From positions 248,001 through 312,000 of the forward strand of contig KZ111154.1 of NCBI GenBank assembly GCA_002077045.2: a stretch of DNA of 64,000 nucleotides, given 5' to 3'. The translations under genes were made by a program, and so were the position numbers. Positions 51,151 through 63,504 of this stretch are shown here, piece after piece; the stretch's first letter is position 1, and each line of letters begins with the position of its first letter. The DNA is from Rachicladosporium sp. CCFEE 5018 (taxonomy: Eukaryota > Ascomycota > Dothideomycetes > Cladosporiales > Cladosporiaceae). The notes beneath the pieces are model-generated. The model worked only from the letters and a program-made list of their open reading frames with translations, did no database searches and was not told the origin of the DNA.

Positions 51151-52080
51151 TTACAGGCTGAGCGGGTGCATCGCACCCGCTCCTCCGTCTACCACAAGAT
51201 TACTCCCCGTGATGTACGAGCTGAATCCACTCGCAAGAAACCCTGCCACCCTCGCGACCTCGACCGGTAAGCCCGCCCTCTCCAATCCGACAGTCTCTTT
51301 GAGCTTCTCCGCAATGACCCCTCCACTAACACCTCCCTCAATCTCCCCAGGCGAGATGCAGTTAATCCGTATCCCCTTCTTCCCCTTCAGCACAGTAACC
51401 CCCGCCTTCACCACCCCCAACGCCGCCTGTGCAGACACCACGCTCGCCACACCCCCAGCCCCAGCCGGCGCAACAACAATGATACTCCCATACGCCTGGT
51501 CCTTGGGCGCCGCATTCGCATAATTGCCCTTGGGTGTAGTCTTCCCCATAGCAGGCGGCGCGTACTTCAACGCCAAGAAAGCTCCCATAGCATTCCCCTC
51601 AAATGCCTCATACAGACTCGTCGGCGTCGTACTCGCGATCCCCGCTGGACTAGCGCCCGTAGCGCAGCAAACCCAAACATCCAGTCGCCCCCACGTATTC
51701 AATACATCATCCACCAACGCCAGCGTCTCCTCTTCTTTCGCAGCATTGGTCGTGTAGCCTATGACTTTCGTGGCGGGGTAGTCTTTGGCGATTGAGGCTA
51801 TGAGAGGAGTGGAGGAGGGGGATTGGGCGGGGGAGGCGCAGGCGTAGATGCATGCTGCGCCGTGGGCGGCGAGTTCGTGGACTATGGCGCTGCCGAGGGG
51901 GGTAAGGACGGAGGTTACTATGCAGATGAAGCCGTAGAGTTTGCCATCTGGGCGGTAGGGGGAGAAGTGGGCGGACTCGCTTTCGGTCGCGGGAGGGGTT
52001 ATGAGGGAGGGCATGTTGGTGCTTGGGGTGAGTAGGTTTGATGGGGTATGAAGAGGATGTTGCTTATAGGATGTGGACAT
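51151..52080 (-). CDS. Short-chain dehydrogenase-like protein lacking the catalytic residues
   Basis: 309 residues, ATG at 52080, intronless. A Rossmann-type SDR layout is clear: GFICIVTSVLTPLGSAIVHELAAHG, VDDVLNTWGRLDVWVC, GIRINCISPGEI, and a C-terminal ARVAGFLASGFSSYITGSNLVVDGGAG. But the hallmarks are replaced: the glycine-rich TGxxxGxG is TSVLTPLG, NNAG is CATGA, the catalytic Ser position lies in VVAPAG, and YxxxK is VSAQA (SVVSAQAALG). From SDR knowledge this should not carry out normal oxidoreduction, so it may be a scaffold or an unusual SDR; that is inference. Its 3' end lies only 76 bp from that of Sec10 (convergent). Confidence 0.85.
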   Translation of the reverse strand: MSTSYKQHPLHTPSNLLTPSTNMPSLITPPATESESAHFSPYRPDGKLYGFICIVTSVLTPLGSAIVHELAAHGAACIYACASPAQSPSSTPLIASIAKDYPATKVIGYTTNAAKEEETLALVDDVLNTWGRLDVWVCCATGASPAGIASTTPTSLYEAFEGNAMGAFLALKYAPPAMGKTTPKGNYANAAPKDQAYGSIIVVAPAGAGGVASVVSAQAALGVVKAGVTVLKGKKGIRINCISPGEIEGGVSGGVIAEKLKETVGLERAGLPVEVARVAGFLASGFSSYITGSNLVVDGGAGAMHPLSL

Positions 52081-52345
52081 CAGGAACGCGAAAGAAAGCT
52101 ACACTTACCTGCATGCATATGCGGGCTCACGATGCGTCGGAGACTAGAAGCTGCCATTGTTTCTTCATGATACCGAGATACATGGTCATGATTTGCGAGT
52201 CCACGGAGAATGAAGTAAGTGGAAGTGGATGGGACGCCGCCTTATCGTGCTGACATGTACTGAGTGCTAGAGACTACTACACAATCTCCTTCTTACGCCT
52301 GTTCAGAAGCCTTGCTGTCTGTCACCACCTGTCTTCTTCTTCCTC

Positions 52346-55300
52346 CTATACAAGTGTCTCATCGCTTGATACCACGCTGGCTGTGTCCCCCTCGTGACGC
52401 GTATCAAAGACAGCGGACAAGGGCAAGTCTTCCGGCTTCAACAACTCTCCCTCCAACAGTCGACCCATCGGCGTCTTGGAGATACCATCCCCATTACGCC
52501 GGATCTTAGACAACAAGGCCCTCATAAATTCGACTGGACTCCTCTTCGGTCCACATCTCCCTCCAGCAATACCGTCACCGTCGCTTGCAATGAAGCCGTC
52601 CGTCTCCAGCCTCCAGCCCTCTTGGCACATCTCCTGGGTCAACGCCACAGAACAGAGACCCAAGAACGCGCAGATCTCCTGATAGTCTTCGTACGATCTG
52701 ATGTATAGCTGGCCGGCGAACAAGTTCAACCGCACTGCCAGCGAACGCGGCACTGTCGATTTCCTGAGGCTGCCTGGGATCGTGTATAGCGTGAAATCGT
52801 CGAGCATGTCGTACGCTAAGTTGACACAGGCTTTGTACACATGCAAGGCTGCGCTCGAGCCTGCTCTCATCTTGGGATAGAGCAGATTTGCCTCATACGG
52901 ACTGATTATCAGGATCTGGTCCACAGTAGTTGAGTCTTCTTGGCAGCTAGTCATGAACCACTGTACCGACCGATGGAAGATGTTCGACCGAACGCCGTTG
53001 CCCAGTCTGCCTGTTATCTTCACTGTATCCGCAAAGTCTTTGCTAACAAGCAATTGTCGTGAGCTGCAGTCCAGTGCGCCGGCATTGAAGGCTCTCGCAG
53101 GTAGGATGCCACGCAGAGAGCCAAATGCCGGAACCGCTGCAGTCGAACTTTGGGAGATCCTACCTATCTCGGCAAATCCAATGATGTCGGGGTGCAGCTT
53201 GTGCACGTGAGCTGTAGCTGCAGCAGCACGCTGATGCTGGACCCTCCGCCTCATTCTCGGGCGAGAGCTCTCTCTCCTGCTCTTCCTGGAGCGTACTTGT
53301 GCCGTACTGGAGACCCTCGAACTGCTTACATCTCTCGGTGATACGGGCCAGGTCCGTATCGTCACCAGGTCGAAGGTAGCTAGGTAGCTCACGCGCAGCC
53401 GTAGGTTGATAACGCTCTTCGATCGATCGATCTTCCTTCTCGAGATATCTGGTGGCCTTCGTCTTGTTCAGCTGCCTTTTACCGTTCCGTGCCGCGCTTT
53501 CGGCGATCCGCTGTTGACGGACGAAACGTTCGCCCTGGACCGCCCATAGTGGTATGCTTCGACTGATTTCTGTGTGTGTCTCTGTGATAGACCACGCCAA
53601 GATATCCTCGATGGTGATGGGCGCGGGATGGTCTACGCTATCCGGACCTTGTCGCACAGCGTGGATCTTGTCGCGAAACTCGTCCGAGACGCAGAAGACA
53701 ATGCTTTGGCCATCGTCAAGCTTGCGCATTCTATTGCACGCCTGCATCAAGCGATCCTTCGTAACACCGGCTCCAAGTGTCACAGCTGCACGATAGTGAC
53801 CCGGCAACTTGAGATCAATCCCTCGGGTGTGTGCCTCATCCAAGAACACAAGACACTCGTCAAGTCGAGAGGAGTATGACGAGGTCTGGAGGAGTTCGAC
53901 ATTGCGATGACGATCGATAACGCACAGTTCGTCGTCATCGTTCACGAAGATGGCACCGCTTTTGCTCTTATTGTGCTGCATGAGCCATGTCAACGCCAGC
54001 TGTTCATTTGTCAACTCAATGATTTGCGCACCCACATCGAGAATGACCTGGATCGGAAGCTTCTGGCAGAGCACGGAATGGAGTAACTGCATGGCATCCG
54101 AAGACCCGTACGTTGCCCGTGGGATCAGCTCAACAGCGTTGCCCGGGCGAAGGAGCTGGTCCAGAACCTTGGCATTGGTATGGTTCTGCTCGGCAAGGTC
54201 GAGCTGCTCGACATCAAACGGCAGTAGGGATCGTGAATCGTTTGTACCCGAAAATCCAGTAGTAAGCTCAGGCCGTTTCTTGCCAATATCCCACACCGAT
54301 GCAGACAGCTTATTCGGAAACTCTCGCATCTCCTTTGGAAAGATCACATGGGCGAGGAAGAAGTCAATAATGCTCTTACCGAAGCGCAGAGCTGGGAAGA
54401 GCCGATTGATACACTGCGGCACGTCCCTCACGTTGATGCCCTGCAGGTCCCTGAACACGAGCTCGAGGTTATGCGAATCTCGCACCCAGAGCTGGTACTC
54501 TGCCTTGGCTTGCTTTGAGGCGAGGAGGTGGCTCAGGGCATCAAACATGTCATCGTTACTCAGTCCTTGGTAGTAGTATGTCAAGGTCGTGAATATGATA
54601 ATGACATCCGGATGGGAGAACTCGGAGCGTGGAGTAGGGCTATCCTTTGCTCGGTATGGCACCGTCAATCGAGTGGGGGGATTGCGTGTGGTAAGCCCAT
54701 AATGCACCCGCCATCTCTTGGCACCCATGCAGAAAGATAGCAGTCCACGGGCAATAAGCCCACGGAGGAGCAGCAGGCGTGGTTTTGTGGTGCCATCCCA
54801 GAACGGGCTCCGCTCGACGGCGTTTATCTCCGCATAAGTTAGATCGGACTTGCTGATGTAGCTGTACACAGCCTGCTGTATTTTTCTTGACTGCCTGGAA
54901 ATGTTCAAGCCTAAGATACCGTTGTCGCAGATCAGCTCTGCAAGCTTGGACTGGAGCAGCTGCTCGGCATCAGGATGGAGTAGTCTGATACGTGGAAATC
55001 CTCCCCCGATAGCCTCGAAGATCTCGATACCTTGAGGCAATATCGATGCAACATCCCGCGCCACCAGCATTGTCGCACGTAGAACCTCATGTATGAGTAG
55101 CCAGCGCTCTCGATCTAGATCGATCTTACATTGCGTGCCGACAGTGTATATGAGCTCGAAGCGCACGCTGAAATTTTCGTCGGCCTCGTCAGCCAGATCG
55201 CGGCTATACTCATCGAGGAAGTCCAGAGTACCCATTATCGACTGGCCAATCTTGTCCTTGCCGTCAATGCAACACTGCAGTGCCATCAAGCGGAACGATA

Positions 55301-58300
55301 AGATGTGCTCTGGCTGCAACAGAAGTACTCCACCCTCGTCTCTACACTCCTCTAGCATCGTCGCTAGAGCTTCTGCAGCGTCCAGGCTGATGCGCAATGA
55401 CCTCGAGAAGGGCATGTGGTACACCCGGCGATTGAGCAGTCCGCCCAGCTTCCCGATCAGCATTTGCGCCATCTGCTTCGATTGTGGCTTCGCAACGAAA
55501 ACTCTGGACAGCTGCTGGCTATTGGCATGCGATGCGGCGACCATGGGAGTTATTACGGTGGATTTGCCTTCTCCCATATTTAGTTGCATTACCGAGTTCC
55601 TTCCTGAGCGCGACATACGCATCTCTTCGGCGATACTGTGCTGCACTTCGCGGACGAGTAAACCACTCTCGATCTCCATGAGCAAGGTCTCCGGGTGCTC
55701 TGACGGCTCCCAACCGGTATGCCCTTCGTTCCGCAGCTCACTGATGAGATCTGTGTCCTGCGACTGCTGTGCAGATTTGAGCATACGCTCGGCCTGCTGG
55801 AACGCTGTCAAGGCTACGCCATAAGCCACGATCGCCTTTTGCCACGGTCTGTCAAGCAAAGGCCATCGATCGCGAGCTAGCTGACGCAGGAAAAGCGTCG
55901 GGCAGATACGGGGCCATTGATGCACTATACTCGGTACTGCAAGTTTTGGAGGAGATACTGCACCGGCAAGAGAGGCATACGCAGCTCGCATGTCTTGCTC
56001 GCAGTCTGTCAGGTGAGCAGATAGGTCGAGGAAAGACGGCACATGTGGTATCATCTGCGAAATCTGCCGCCGTTCCAGTGAGCTTGCACTGTCTTGCAGC
56101 CTTGAGATGTAGTCTCGCTCGTACACCGAAGAACCAGTAGCGCGACTTAGCCGCTTCAACAGCGCGTTCAACTGCCTGGAGGACGACATCTCCGTGGGTT
56201 CAGAGTTCGCAGTGCTCGCTTTTGCCGCGTCCAAAGCTTTGAAGTTCCGACAGCGCACCGGCTTCTGGGGTGCTGGCATCTCGAAGAGGTCTGACTCGGA
56301 GGTGTAGCCACGGGCCGTCGTGCAGCATTGTGCCTCCAGCTTCGGGAAGGTGAGAACGCTGACTTCTTGCTGAGCGACGGCGCTCGCGCTTTCAATCCTG
56401 CGTAAGTAAGCGGCGAGTGCTTTATTGTCGTGCCACGCCGTGTACGTCGCCTTGACATCCTTCATCACCAAGTCAACGTGGATGTACTTGTCGGCTTTCG
56501 ACAGCCGCAGCTCTGGCATGGAGATTTCGATGGAGGGCCATTGTGCAGCCAACTCTGTGGTGAAATGTGCGATCGCATCGTTACTCTTCTTCATCCACTC
56601 CATGTATCTTCGTTGCTTGTAGGCATCATCAAGCTCCTTGTTCCTCCTCGTCAGATGAGCTTCACTGTCTGTGCTGAAAAGAATGCGGCGCTTGATGATC
56701 ATGTCGTACAGCACTCCTCGATCAAATGTTGTGCCTTGCTGTGGATCGAACTCCAGGGCATCCGGGGCTTTGATCTGCACCGGCGGTCTGGGCGAACACC
56801 CCAGAGCAATGGTCTGCATGAGTGGCAAGTTTTCATCTACGTTGAACGCAAGTGTGCTGAACCACATGGCCACCGATGCCTTGTGCTGGCTGTACTCCGC
56901 CGCATTACTAAGCCAAGCCTGTGCAGCGGGAAGTATCTCAAGCACGCTCTTCAGTCTATGCTCTATGAGAGTTGCGGTGTACCTCAAACTGTGCGCGTTG
57001 AACGTCGCGTTTGGCCCATGTACCTTGGAGAGTGTTCCCATCGCTTGCCATATGTGTCCAGGACCCAGACCTGACCAATGCTGGCGTTGCTGGGAACGCG
57101 CGAAGAGTGAGGCGAATGTGGTCACATTGTCCATTCGCGTGTTCGCCGGCTTAGAGTCGCGGCTGAGGTATTGCTGGTCGTTTGAAGAAGTGTGTGCTTC
57201 TGCACCGAAGACCGAGATGCGGAAGGCTGCAGATCTTATAGCAGCTCGCTCAGATTGGATCTCGTTCTCCTCGGGCAAGTGCGGCATCTTCATGTCTGTG
57301 CCAGCGTAGAAGAAATTAGCCTGACCTGCGAGTCGAAGCAATTCCCGCACAGCGTCGCGAAACCAATGGTGCTGCGCATCGTAGCTAAGCTCGATGTCCC
57401 AGCTCGCCTTCTGCATTAAGGCTTTGTGTTTCGGATAGTATTCGCGGATTGGGCTGAGCTTCGCGATGGCTGCTAGTCTGTCGACTTGCCACTGGGTAAG
57501 CTGCGTGAACGATCTCACATCTACCCGATCCAGCACGCTCAGTGCCGCTTCTGTCCCAGTCACATTTGTGAGTGGATCAGGCATGCAGCTGGAAGACACT
57601 GCGTGAAGCTGAGCAATGTACAGCTTGCAGTCCATGTCGCCGTTGTCGATCAGTCGGCCAAGCCGATGGTCGATTTGGACAGCATGCACCCTTGTAATTA
57701 GGGAGGTTGGAAGCTCTATGGCAACTTGGCTGTCCTCACGCGCGTACGGAACATCACGAACTTCAGGCAGAAGCAGGACTCGGAATCCCCCAGAGATGGG
57801 AGCAAGCACCAGCTTGTTGCGCAGACCAATGAAGACGCCCGTTGACTGATCGCGATCAATTGCTGTGTTCGGATGCTCTTTGGACGTGATGACGGTGCTT
57901 TGCGGACGGAGTTCGAAGCTCAAGCGTAGCGAAGGTACTTCGATGTGAAGCAAGCCGGCATCGCTCAGGATATTGTGTACGTGACAAATTGCAGCCAGCG
58001 GCTCGAGCAGATTCGCAATACGCTTTGCAGTATGAGTAAGGAGCGGCAGGATTGCATGTCCTAGTCGCGAGAGGCACCACCGCCCGGACCTTATGGACTC
58101 CCTCTGTAGTGTCCAGTGGACTGCACCATTATCCAGCCACAGGTCTTTCATATGCTGCAACACAACGTTTCCACTCTCGAAGCTGTACCAGTGCACATAG
58201 TCGTCCACGAAATGAGTCGGGAAAACGCCTTTGAAGAGACGAGGAGGTATCACCTCCCAGGTCAGCCCATCTCTCGTGATCTGGACTTTCACTTCGCCAG

Positions 58301-61300
58301 CCCGCGAATGAGGCTTACCAAGACGAATCGAATGCCCGGCAACGGCTCGCTTGGCTGAATGTTGGAAACCGGGCACGAAGGAAGGCATCACTTCCAGCGC
58401 GATGACTCCGAACAGCGTCTTGTATATCGGTGACTCGGTGATGTCCTTCGGAGGTTGAGCAATGGGAGAGCCCTCCACCAACAGTGCGCCGGTCAGGCAG
58501 CTGAAGTGTACACTCAATGGCATGCCACAGCGTGCAGCGGTAGTTGTACGAACCCAGTCGGGTGCTCCATTGACTACGACCCACCCCACTACACTTGGCT
58601 CATATGCTGCCCAAGATTTCAGAACTGCCGCGTGCAGAGCCTTCTGATTCCGTACCAAAAATGGCAGGGCTCGGGGCAGGATTGACTTAAGGCGCGCTTG
58701 TAGGAGTCGGAATTGCTGCCCAGCTCCAGGGACCTTGTAGTCTTTCCCATTGTGGTTGACCATACTGCAGAACAAGAGTGTCGAGACAATCGCGTCGACT
58801 TTCATCATGTCCCGGAGATCTGCATCTCCGACGTCGCAGGTAGAGGCGTAAATGAGTGCAGTCTCGACGCTGCGAGTGACGAAATCGACGTGTCGTATTA
58901 GATCCGCAGTAACATAGGCAGCCTCAAGCAGGTGGTCAAGCCAATCAACTGCGACCGCGCGTGCATCCGAAAGGAATGCGATGCATCGATCATGAACGAC
59001 TGGATGAGTTCTCAGCGACAGAACTCGTGTAGCGATCGCGACGAACACACGCAGCGCTTGGGCAGACTCCCAATTCGCCTTGACCCTGACAAGGACTTTG
59101 GACAGTGCACCCACTATCTCCTTAGCGAAGGAGTCATCTAGAAGAGTGTGATATGACTCGCGCAGTGCGCTCTTGATAGGACCTCCTGGTGGACCAGCTT
59201 GGTATATCGACTGCAAGATGAACAGCGTAGTGTCCAATTTTCGGAAGTCGATGCTTGGCATCGCCAATCGAAGCAGTATGTTGGTCCACTGAACGTGATG
59301 GCCCAGCGGTAGCGAACATAGATCTCTGAACTCTTCCAAAGTCATATCGGAGGGAGACTGCTGCTGGCTGGCCAGAACAAGGTTCGGAGGCGGTCCATCA
59401 GGCTGATCGGCGTGACGGTTGATGAACTTCTGCAAGTGACCGTTGCTCAGCGTGTATGTGCAGGTCCTCGAAACACGGTTCTCGAATGTGGGTGTTGCCA
59501 CATAGCTGCCGTTTCCGCAATCAAAGTAGTGATCTTCAGTGCATTACTCACACAGACCTCGTGCTCCTGGAGCCCTGCGATTCGTTTGGTTGAGTAGTGA
59601 GTGCCTCGAAAGCTCGGCTTGCTTTCTGATAATAAGACAATACGATCTGCGGAGCCGTCACGGCTCAGCCACGGAGGTAGATGCGGGTCCTCCTTAGTCA
59701 GAACATATGTCCTATTGGGCAAGCTAGCCTTGATCGACCTGCCGTGCAACACTTCGTGCAGCATGAAGCATCGCGCGTCGCGCCAGTGCCTGAACCACTC
59801 CGGAAGTATGAGCTCGAAGACAACGGTCTTTGCTTCGTTCTCATTATCCGGCAGAGGATGCTCGTATATTGTGATCTTCAGGGCGTTGCGCTTTGTCTCG
59901 AGATAGCATTTCTCACAGTCTGTCAGATGATCCTCCACAATCACTGGATGACCCGACTTGATGTTGATGATCGGCTTGGAGATGACAGTATGTCCCATCA
60001 TGTTGCTGCGCTTGTCCAGTTCCACGTACTGTGCTTTGAGTGCCCAGAACTCCTCCCTTTTCCTGCGGTCTTGCAACACTGCCTCCGTCTTGATCTTCTC
60101 GTGAAGCTGCTGATGATTTGCGGAGTGCGCGTAGTATCTGCACGCGAAGCCACGGGAAGATCTGTTGTCGAACAGCAGTACAGCCGGCAGTTTGGCTTCC
60201 GACCTGTGGAAAGTATAACATTCCACATCCTGCAACCTCTCCATCTGCTCAAGATGAGGAAGAAGCAAGCTGTGTAGTGGCGCAAGCGGGACCTCTGGAT
60301 CATGCTCTGCGATGAGGGGCTCGAGACGGATTGCGGCTTTATCCAAGGCTACCCAAAGCTCGTAAAGTGTCAATATCATCATAGAGATGCTTTCCGGGTT
60401 CCCGCTGTAGCGAGACCTCAGCGCGAATGAATGGTACTCTTTCATAAGTATGTGAATTTCGGCACAGATTTCGAAGTCGGGGATATCATACTGTAGCCAG
60501 GCGCCCAGTTGCCGGGCGACCCAGTCCTCGAATTTGCAGAGATTGGCGGCAGTGTATGCCTCGTCTCTGAAGGCCAGCTCGGGTAGCTCAGGCCAACAGT
60601 CAGCACCGAAATCCAGGAGCGAAGACGTTGGTACGAATGGCGCAGGTCGCAAGCTTTGACTGCGCATGTGTAGACTAGCAAGGTGGTCTTCGAGCAAGGG
60701 GAGTGGTACGCTAGCATCGCGCACGAAATCTAGATCGGCCAGCGCGGACAAATCTGGGTTGCGACAGTCCGCTGTTTGTGTGAGCTCCCAACGACCAGCC
60801 ATGATCCTGGATGTTTCCCCGAGTACACTGTCAACATCTGCGGCGACCTGTGCAGGCAGTAACGTGCTCTCCGTCAGCTTCTTGCGACGCCGGTCAATCT
60901 TCATTACCATGATGTGGAGCACGTCGTTCTCCGCATCTTTCGCAGAGCGCAGCAGCTCGCTCATGATGTACACCATGACTTCCTTGTAAAGTGCTCTGGA
61001 TCCGCCAGCAGCCTCGCATATCACGAGCTGCAACGTCACGCGAATGAGGAGCCACATAGAAGATCTTCTCCAGGGCATCTCAGCGTCTTGCCAGAGCACA
61101 TCTTCCCTCATGTGTTTCACAATGGCTAGGCATTTGTTCGGTGTTCCAAATGCCCGCAGGTACGCCATGAGGAACTCGGAGACCATCGCACAGTCTGTTG
61201 TATTGCGGAACTCGACATGATGCGAACCAGTCCGGGAGGTCTTTGGCTGCATGCCGGGCGCTGGTTGGATGCACATGGTTGCAAGAGTCTCCGCAATGGT

Positions 61301-61798
61301 GTTGACAAAGTCGCTGCCGTTGAGGCGACTCAAGGGCACTTCAATTGCGCTGCCGGGAAACTTGCGAATAAGTCTTCCTGTGCAACCCATGACCTGCTCG
61401 TTCAGGGGTGAGAGCTCGAATTGCTTCACGACCAGCTTGTCTATGTCCGCGCTAATGAGTACCCCGGCGTTCTGAGCTGTGACGCGTACCGCGAGAGTGT
61501 CGCCGTTACTGATTGACTTGAGGACCACGACGAGCGCCTGAGCATCGATGTTGCCATCGTCAAGGCTGTTTATTCGTGCTAAATTCGACATTGCGGTCAT
61601 CGCACGCTTGATAGCAAGGTGTTCTTCGGTCTTCTCCCTGGCCGATAGAAGCTTCAGCAGGTTACCGAGGGACTTCCGCGTGGTGTTGACGAGGGTGCAG
61701 TCGCTTTGCTCGTCACTCGACTGGGGCAGCTGCGGCGGCAGAAAGACATGATCGATCGCTCGCCGGAGTTGATCCTTAGTGATACTGGGCTGAGCCAT
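52346..61798 (-). CDS. Giant DUF3638/DUF3645 helicase-like protein, interrupted by two frameshifts
   Basis: Start ATG at 61798 (MAQPSITKDQL). Three long frames join: 61798 to about 59540, about 59540 to about 53255, and 53255 to 52346, totalling about 3150 codons, a typical length for this fungal family. Motifs: an N-terminal DUF6606-like region (RSSRGFACRYYAHSANHQQL, HEVCVSNALK), a Walker-A-like loop LNMGEGKSTVITPMV near 55570, LLLQPEHILSFRL, IIFTTLTYYYQGLSNDDMFD, and a DEAH-like box LVFLDEAHTRGIDLKLP near 53840 followed by a motif-VI-like QACNRMRKL. This suggests a SEC-like ATPase/helicase core; the cellular role is unknown. No consensus intron explains the frame changes near 59540 and 53255; each is fixed by one base. 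Sequencing error is likely, decay possible. Confidence 0.82.
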
Positions 61799-62795
61799 CG
61801 TGGCACCTGCCGAGCTGTTGCTGGTAGGCGAGGCGCGTGAGCTGATCGAGTGATGGAAGTGAAGGCATGTCGTTTGTTGTGCGTGAAGTTTTGCATGGCC
61901 GCGAGCGGGTCCCTGCGCGCTAAGGCATGTTGGCGAGGCAGGAACGACCCATACCAGCGGTGGACACCGTCCAGTACATTCGTGGGGACTTTCACTCCAG
62001 CACACATTGTCTGATTCTACTTTTAGTACACGATTGGCAAAGGAGACTCAAGTCATGTGATTGAAAACGCCTGCCTCTGTGGTGTTACGGAGAGAAATTG
62101 AGTGATGATGCTGCAGTTCATAGGCTCAATGACGGCAACTCCAAGCTATGAAATATTATGTGAACCCACGGCACGAGCATTTGGAGTATTGTGCAATGAG
62201 AGAAGAGATGTTTTGTATACGACCTGAAGACGCCGATGATGTCCAGACATCGACCTGCTCTACCATCTTCCCAATGTGATATGGATCAAGTCGTACGCAA
62301 CAGCTTGAATTCCATCCAGTATAGCGAGCTCCAGCTCGTCGACAGCGAGGTACCATGAAGCCATCTCTGTAGTGTGTCGTCCGTGACCTGATTGCGTCTG
62401 CGCCGCGATCTCTTTCGCAGGATCCTGCAGGTGGCCGGCTATCGCGTCCCAACGGGAACGTCAACGCGTTGATCGAACATCGCCTCCCAGGGACGTCGAG
62501 TTCACCTGCTCTCCGATCTGATCAAAAGGATAAGAGGCGTGCGATAGTGCAGGTGTTGAAGAAGGGATGCAGTGCAGGTGTGGACCGTGTGGTCAGTCCA
62601 CGATGGTCAGCAACCAACGTCAGGCCTTGGCGTTATGATTGAAATGCCCGTTCGCCGGCACCGAGACCACGGAATCACTAGCGGCACACATATCGCGCGT
62701 GTTGCATGTTGCATTGAGTTACGACATACAGAGCATATTACCTTCCACTAAGTCATCCGCCTGACCCTACCTCATGATATATACCACTGCCTCCA
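61799..62795. other. Intergenic region upstream of the giant gene
   Basis: About 1 kb without a supported gene; should contain the giant gene's promoter. Open frames here start at non-ATG codons or have unbiased composition. Confidence 0.5.
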
Positions 62796-62799
62796 TTCT

Positions 62800-63504
62800 T
62801 CACTTTGCCTCATGCCGTTCGCTCCTCTCCACGTTGCCTCCAAGCCTCTGATACGCTTTCCGCAAGTCCCTGATCCGCTCGACATAAGTCCTTTGCACAT
62901 GTATAGATCCGCACTCGTCAAGATCGCGATGCCTCAGACTCGTCGTCACCGACTGCAAACGCGGCGCTCTTGGAGTCTGCGGACTCTTGATCCCCGGCTG
63001 TGGCAAGTCCTCCTGGCTGTTAGGAGCGGACGCCTGTCGTAATGGAGCGACCTTGCACTGTCTACGAATGCTAGCGGCGTCATCATGATCCTGTGCAGGA
63101 AATGGAGTGTATGGCGGTACCTGGCCGGGGCAAGTCGACAATCTTGTCGGTGCAGCTGGGCGTGGCCGCAGTGGCAGCGTTGCCGTATTAGCCACTGCGT
63201 CCGGTCGCGAAGCTTGATGTGACAACCGTCGAGGTCTGTCTAAAGGCAGGCATGGACTATGGTCGACCATCGACCGTCACCGCCAAGTCACCGGCAGCCC
63301 AGCTTTGGGTGGTGTGAACGTCGCGATTCTCTCGGCTTCGTCTCGTGCGGCATTTCGTGCTGTGCAAGTGAGTAGTATAAAGAGCGTGAGAACGAGGACT
63401 AAGAGACCGAGGAAAGAAAGTACTGCGAAAGGATCGGAGAGAGATGGATCTGTGCTGCGTGGGTGGAGATGAGGGAGAGTTGTGGGAAGAACCGCGATAG
63501 ACAT
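62800..63504 (-). CDS. Small single-pass membrane protein, probably two exons
   Basis: Exon 1, 63504-63281 (ATG, MSIAVLPTTLPHLHP), contains one membrane helix (FAVLSFLGLLVLVLTLFILL) followed by CTARNAARDEAERIATFTPPKAGLP. A 45-nt intron (63280-63236, gtgacg...gacag) can join it in frame to exon 2, 63235-62800, which is Pro/Arg-rich and ends with a helical basic segment (VERIRDLRKAYQRLGGNVER). The intron is short and its branch site is weak, so the join is tentative; without it exon 1 alone encodes 75 residues. No family recognised. Confidence 0.5.

Noticed and set aside
59447..59560. Consensus-looking intron (gtgagt...ggcag) joining the two large frames of the giant gene
   Set aside because: The donor is good, but the acceptor ending before CTATGTGG leaves the downstream frame out of phase. 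The family sequence HYFDCGNGSYV appears to be coding across it, so a one-base error fits better.
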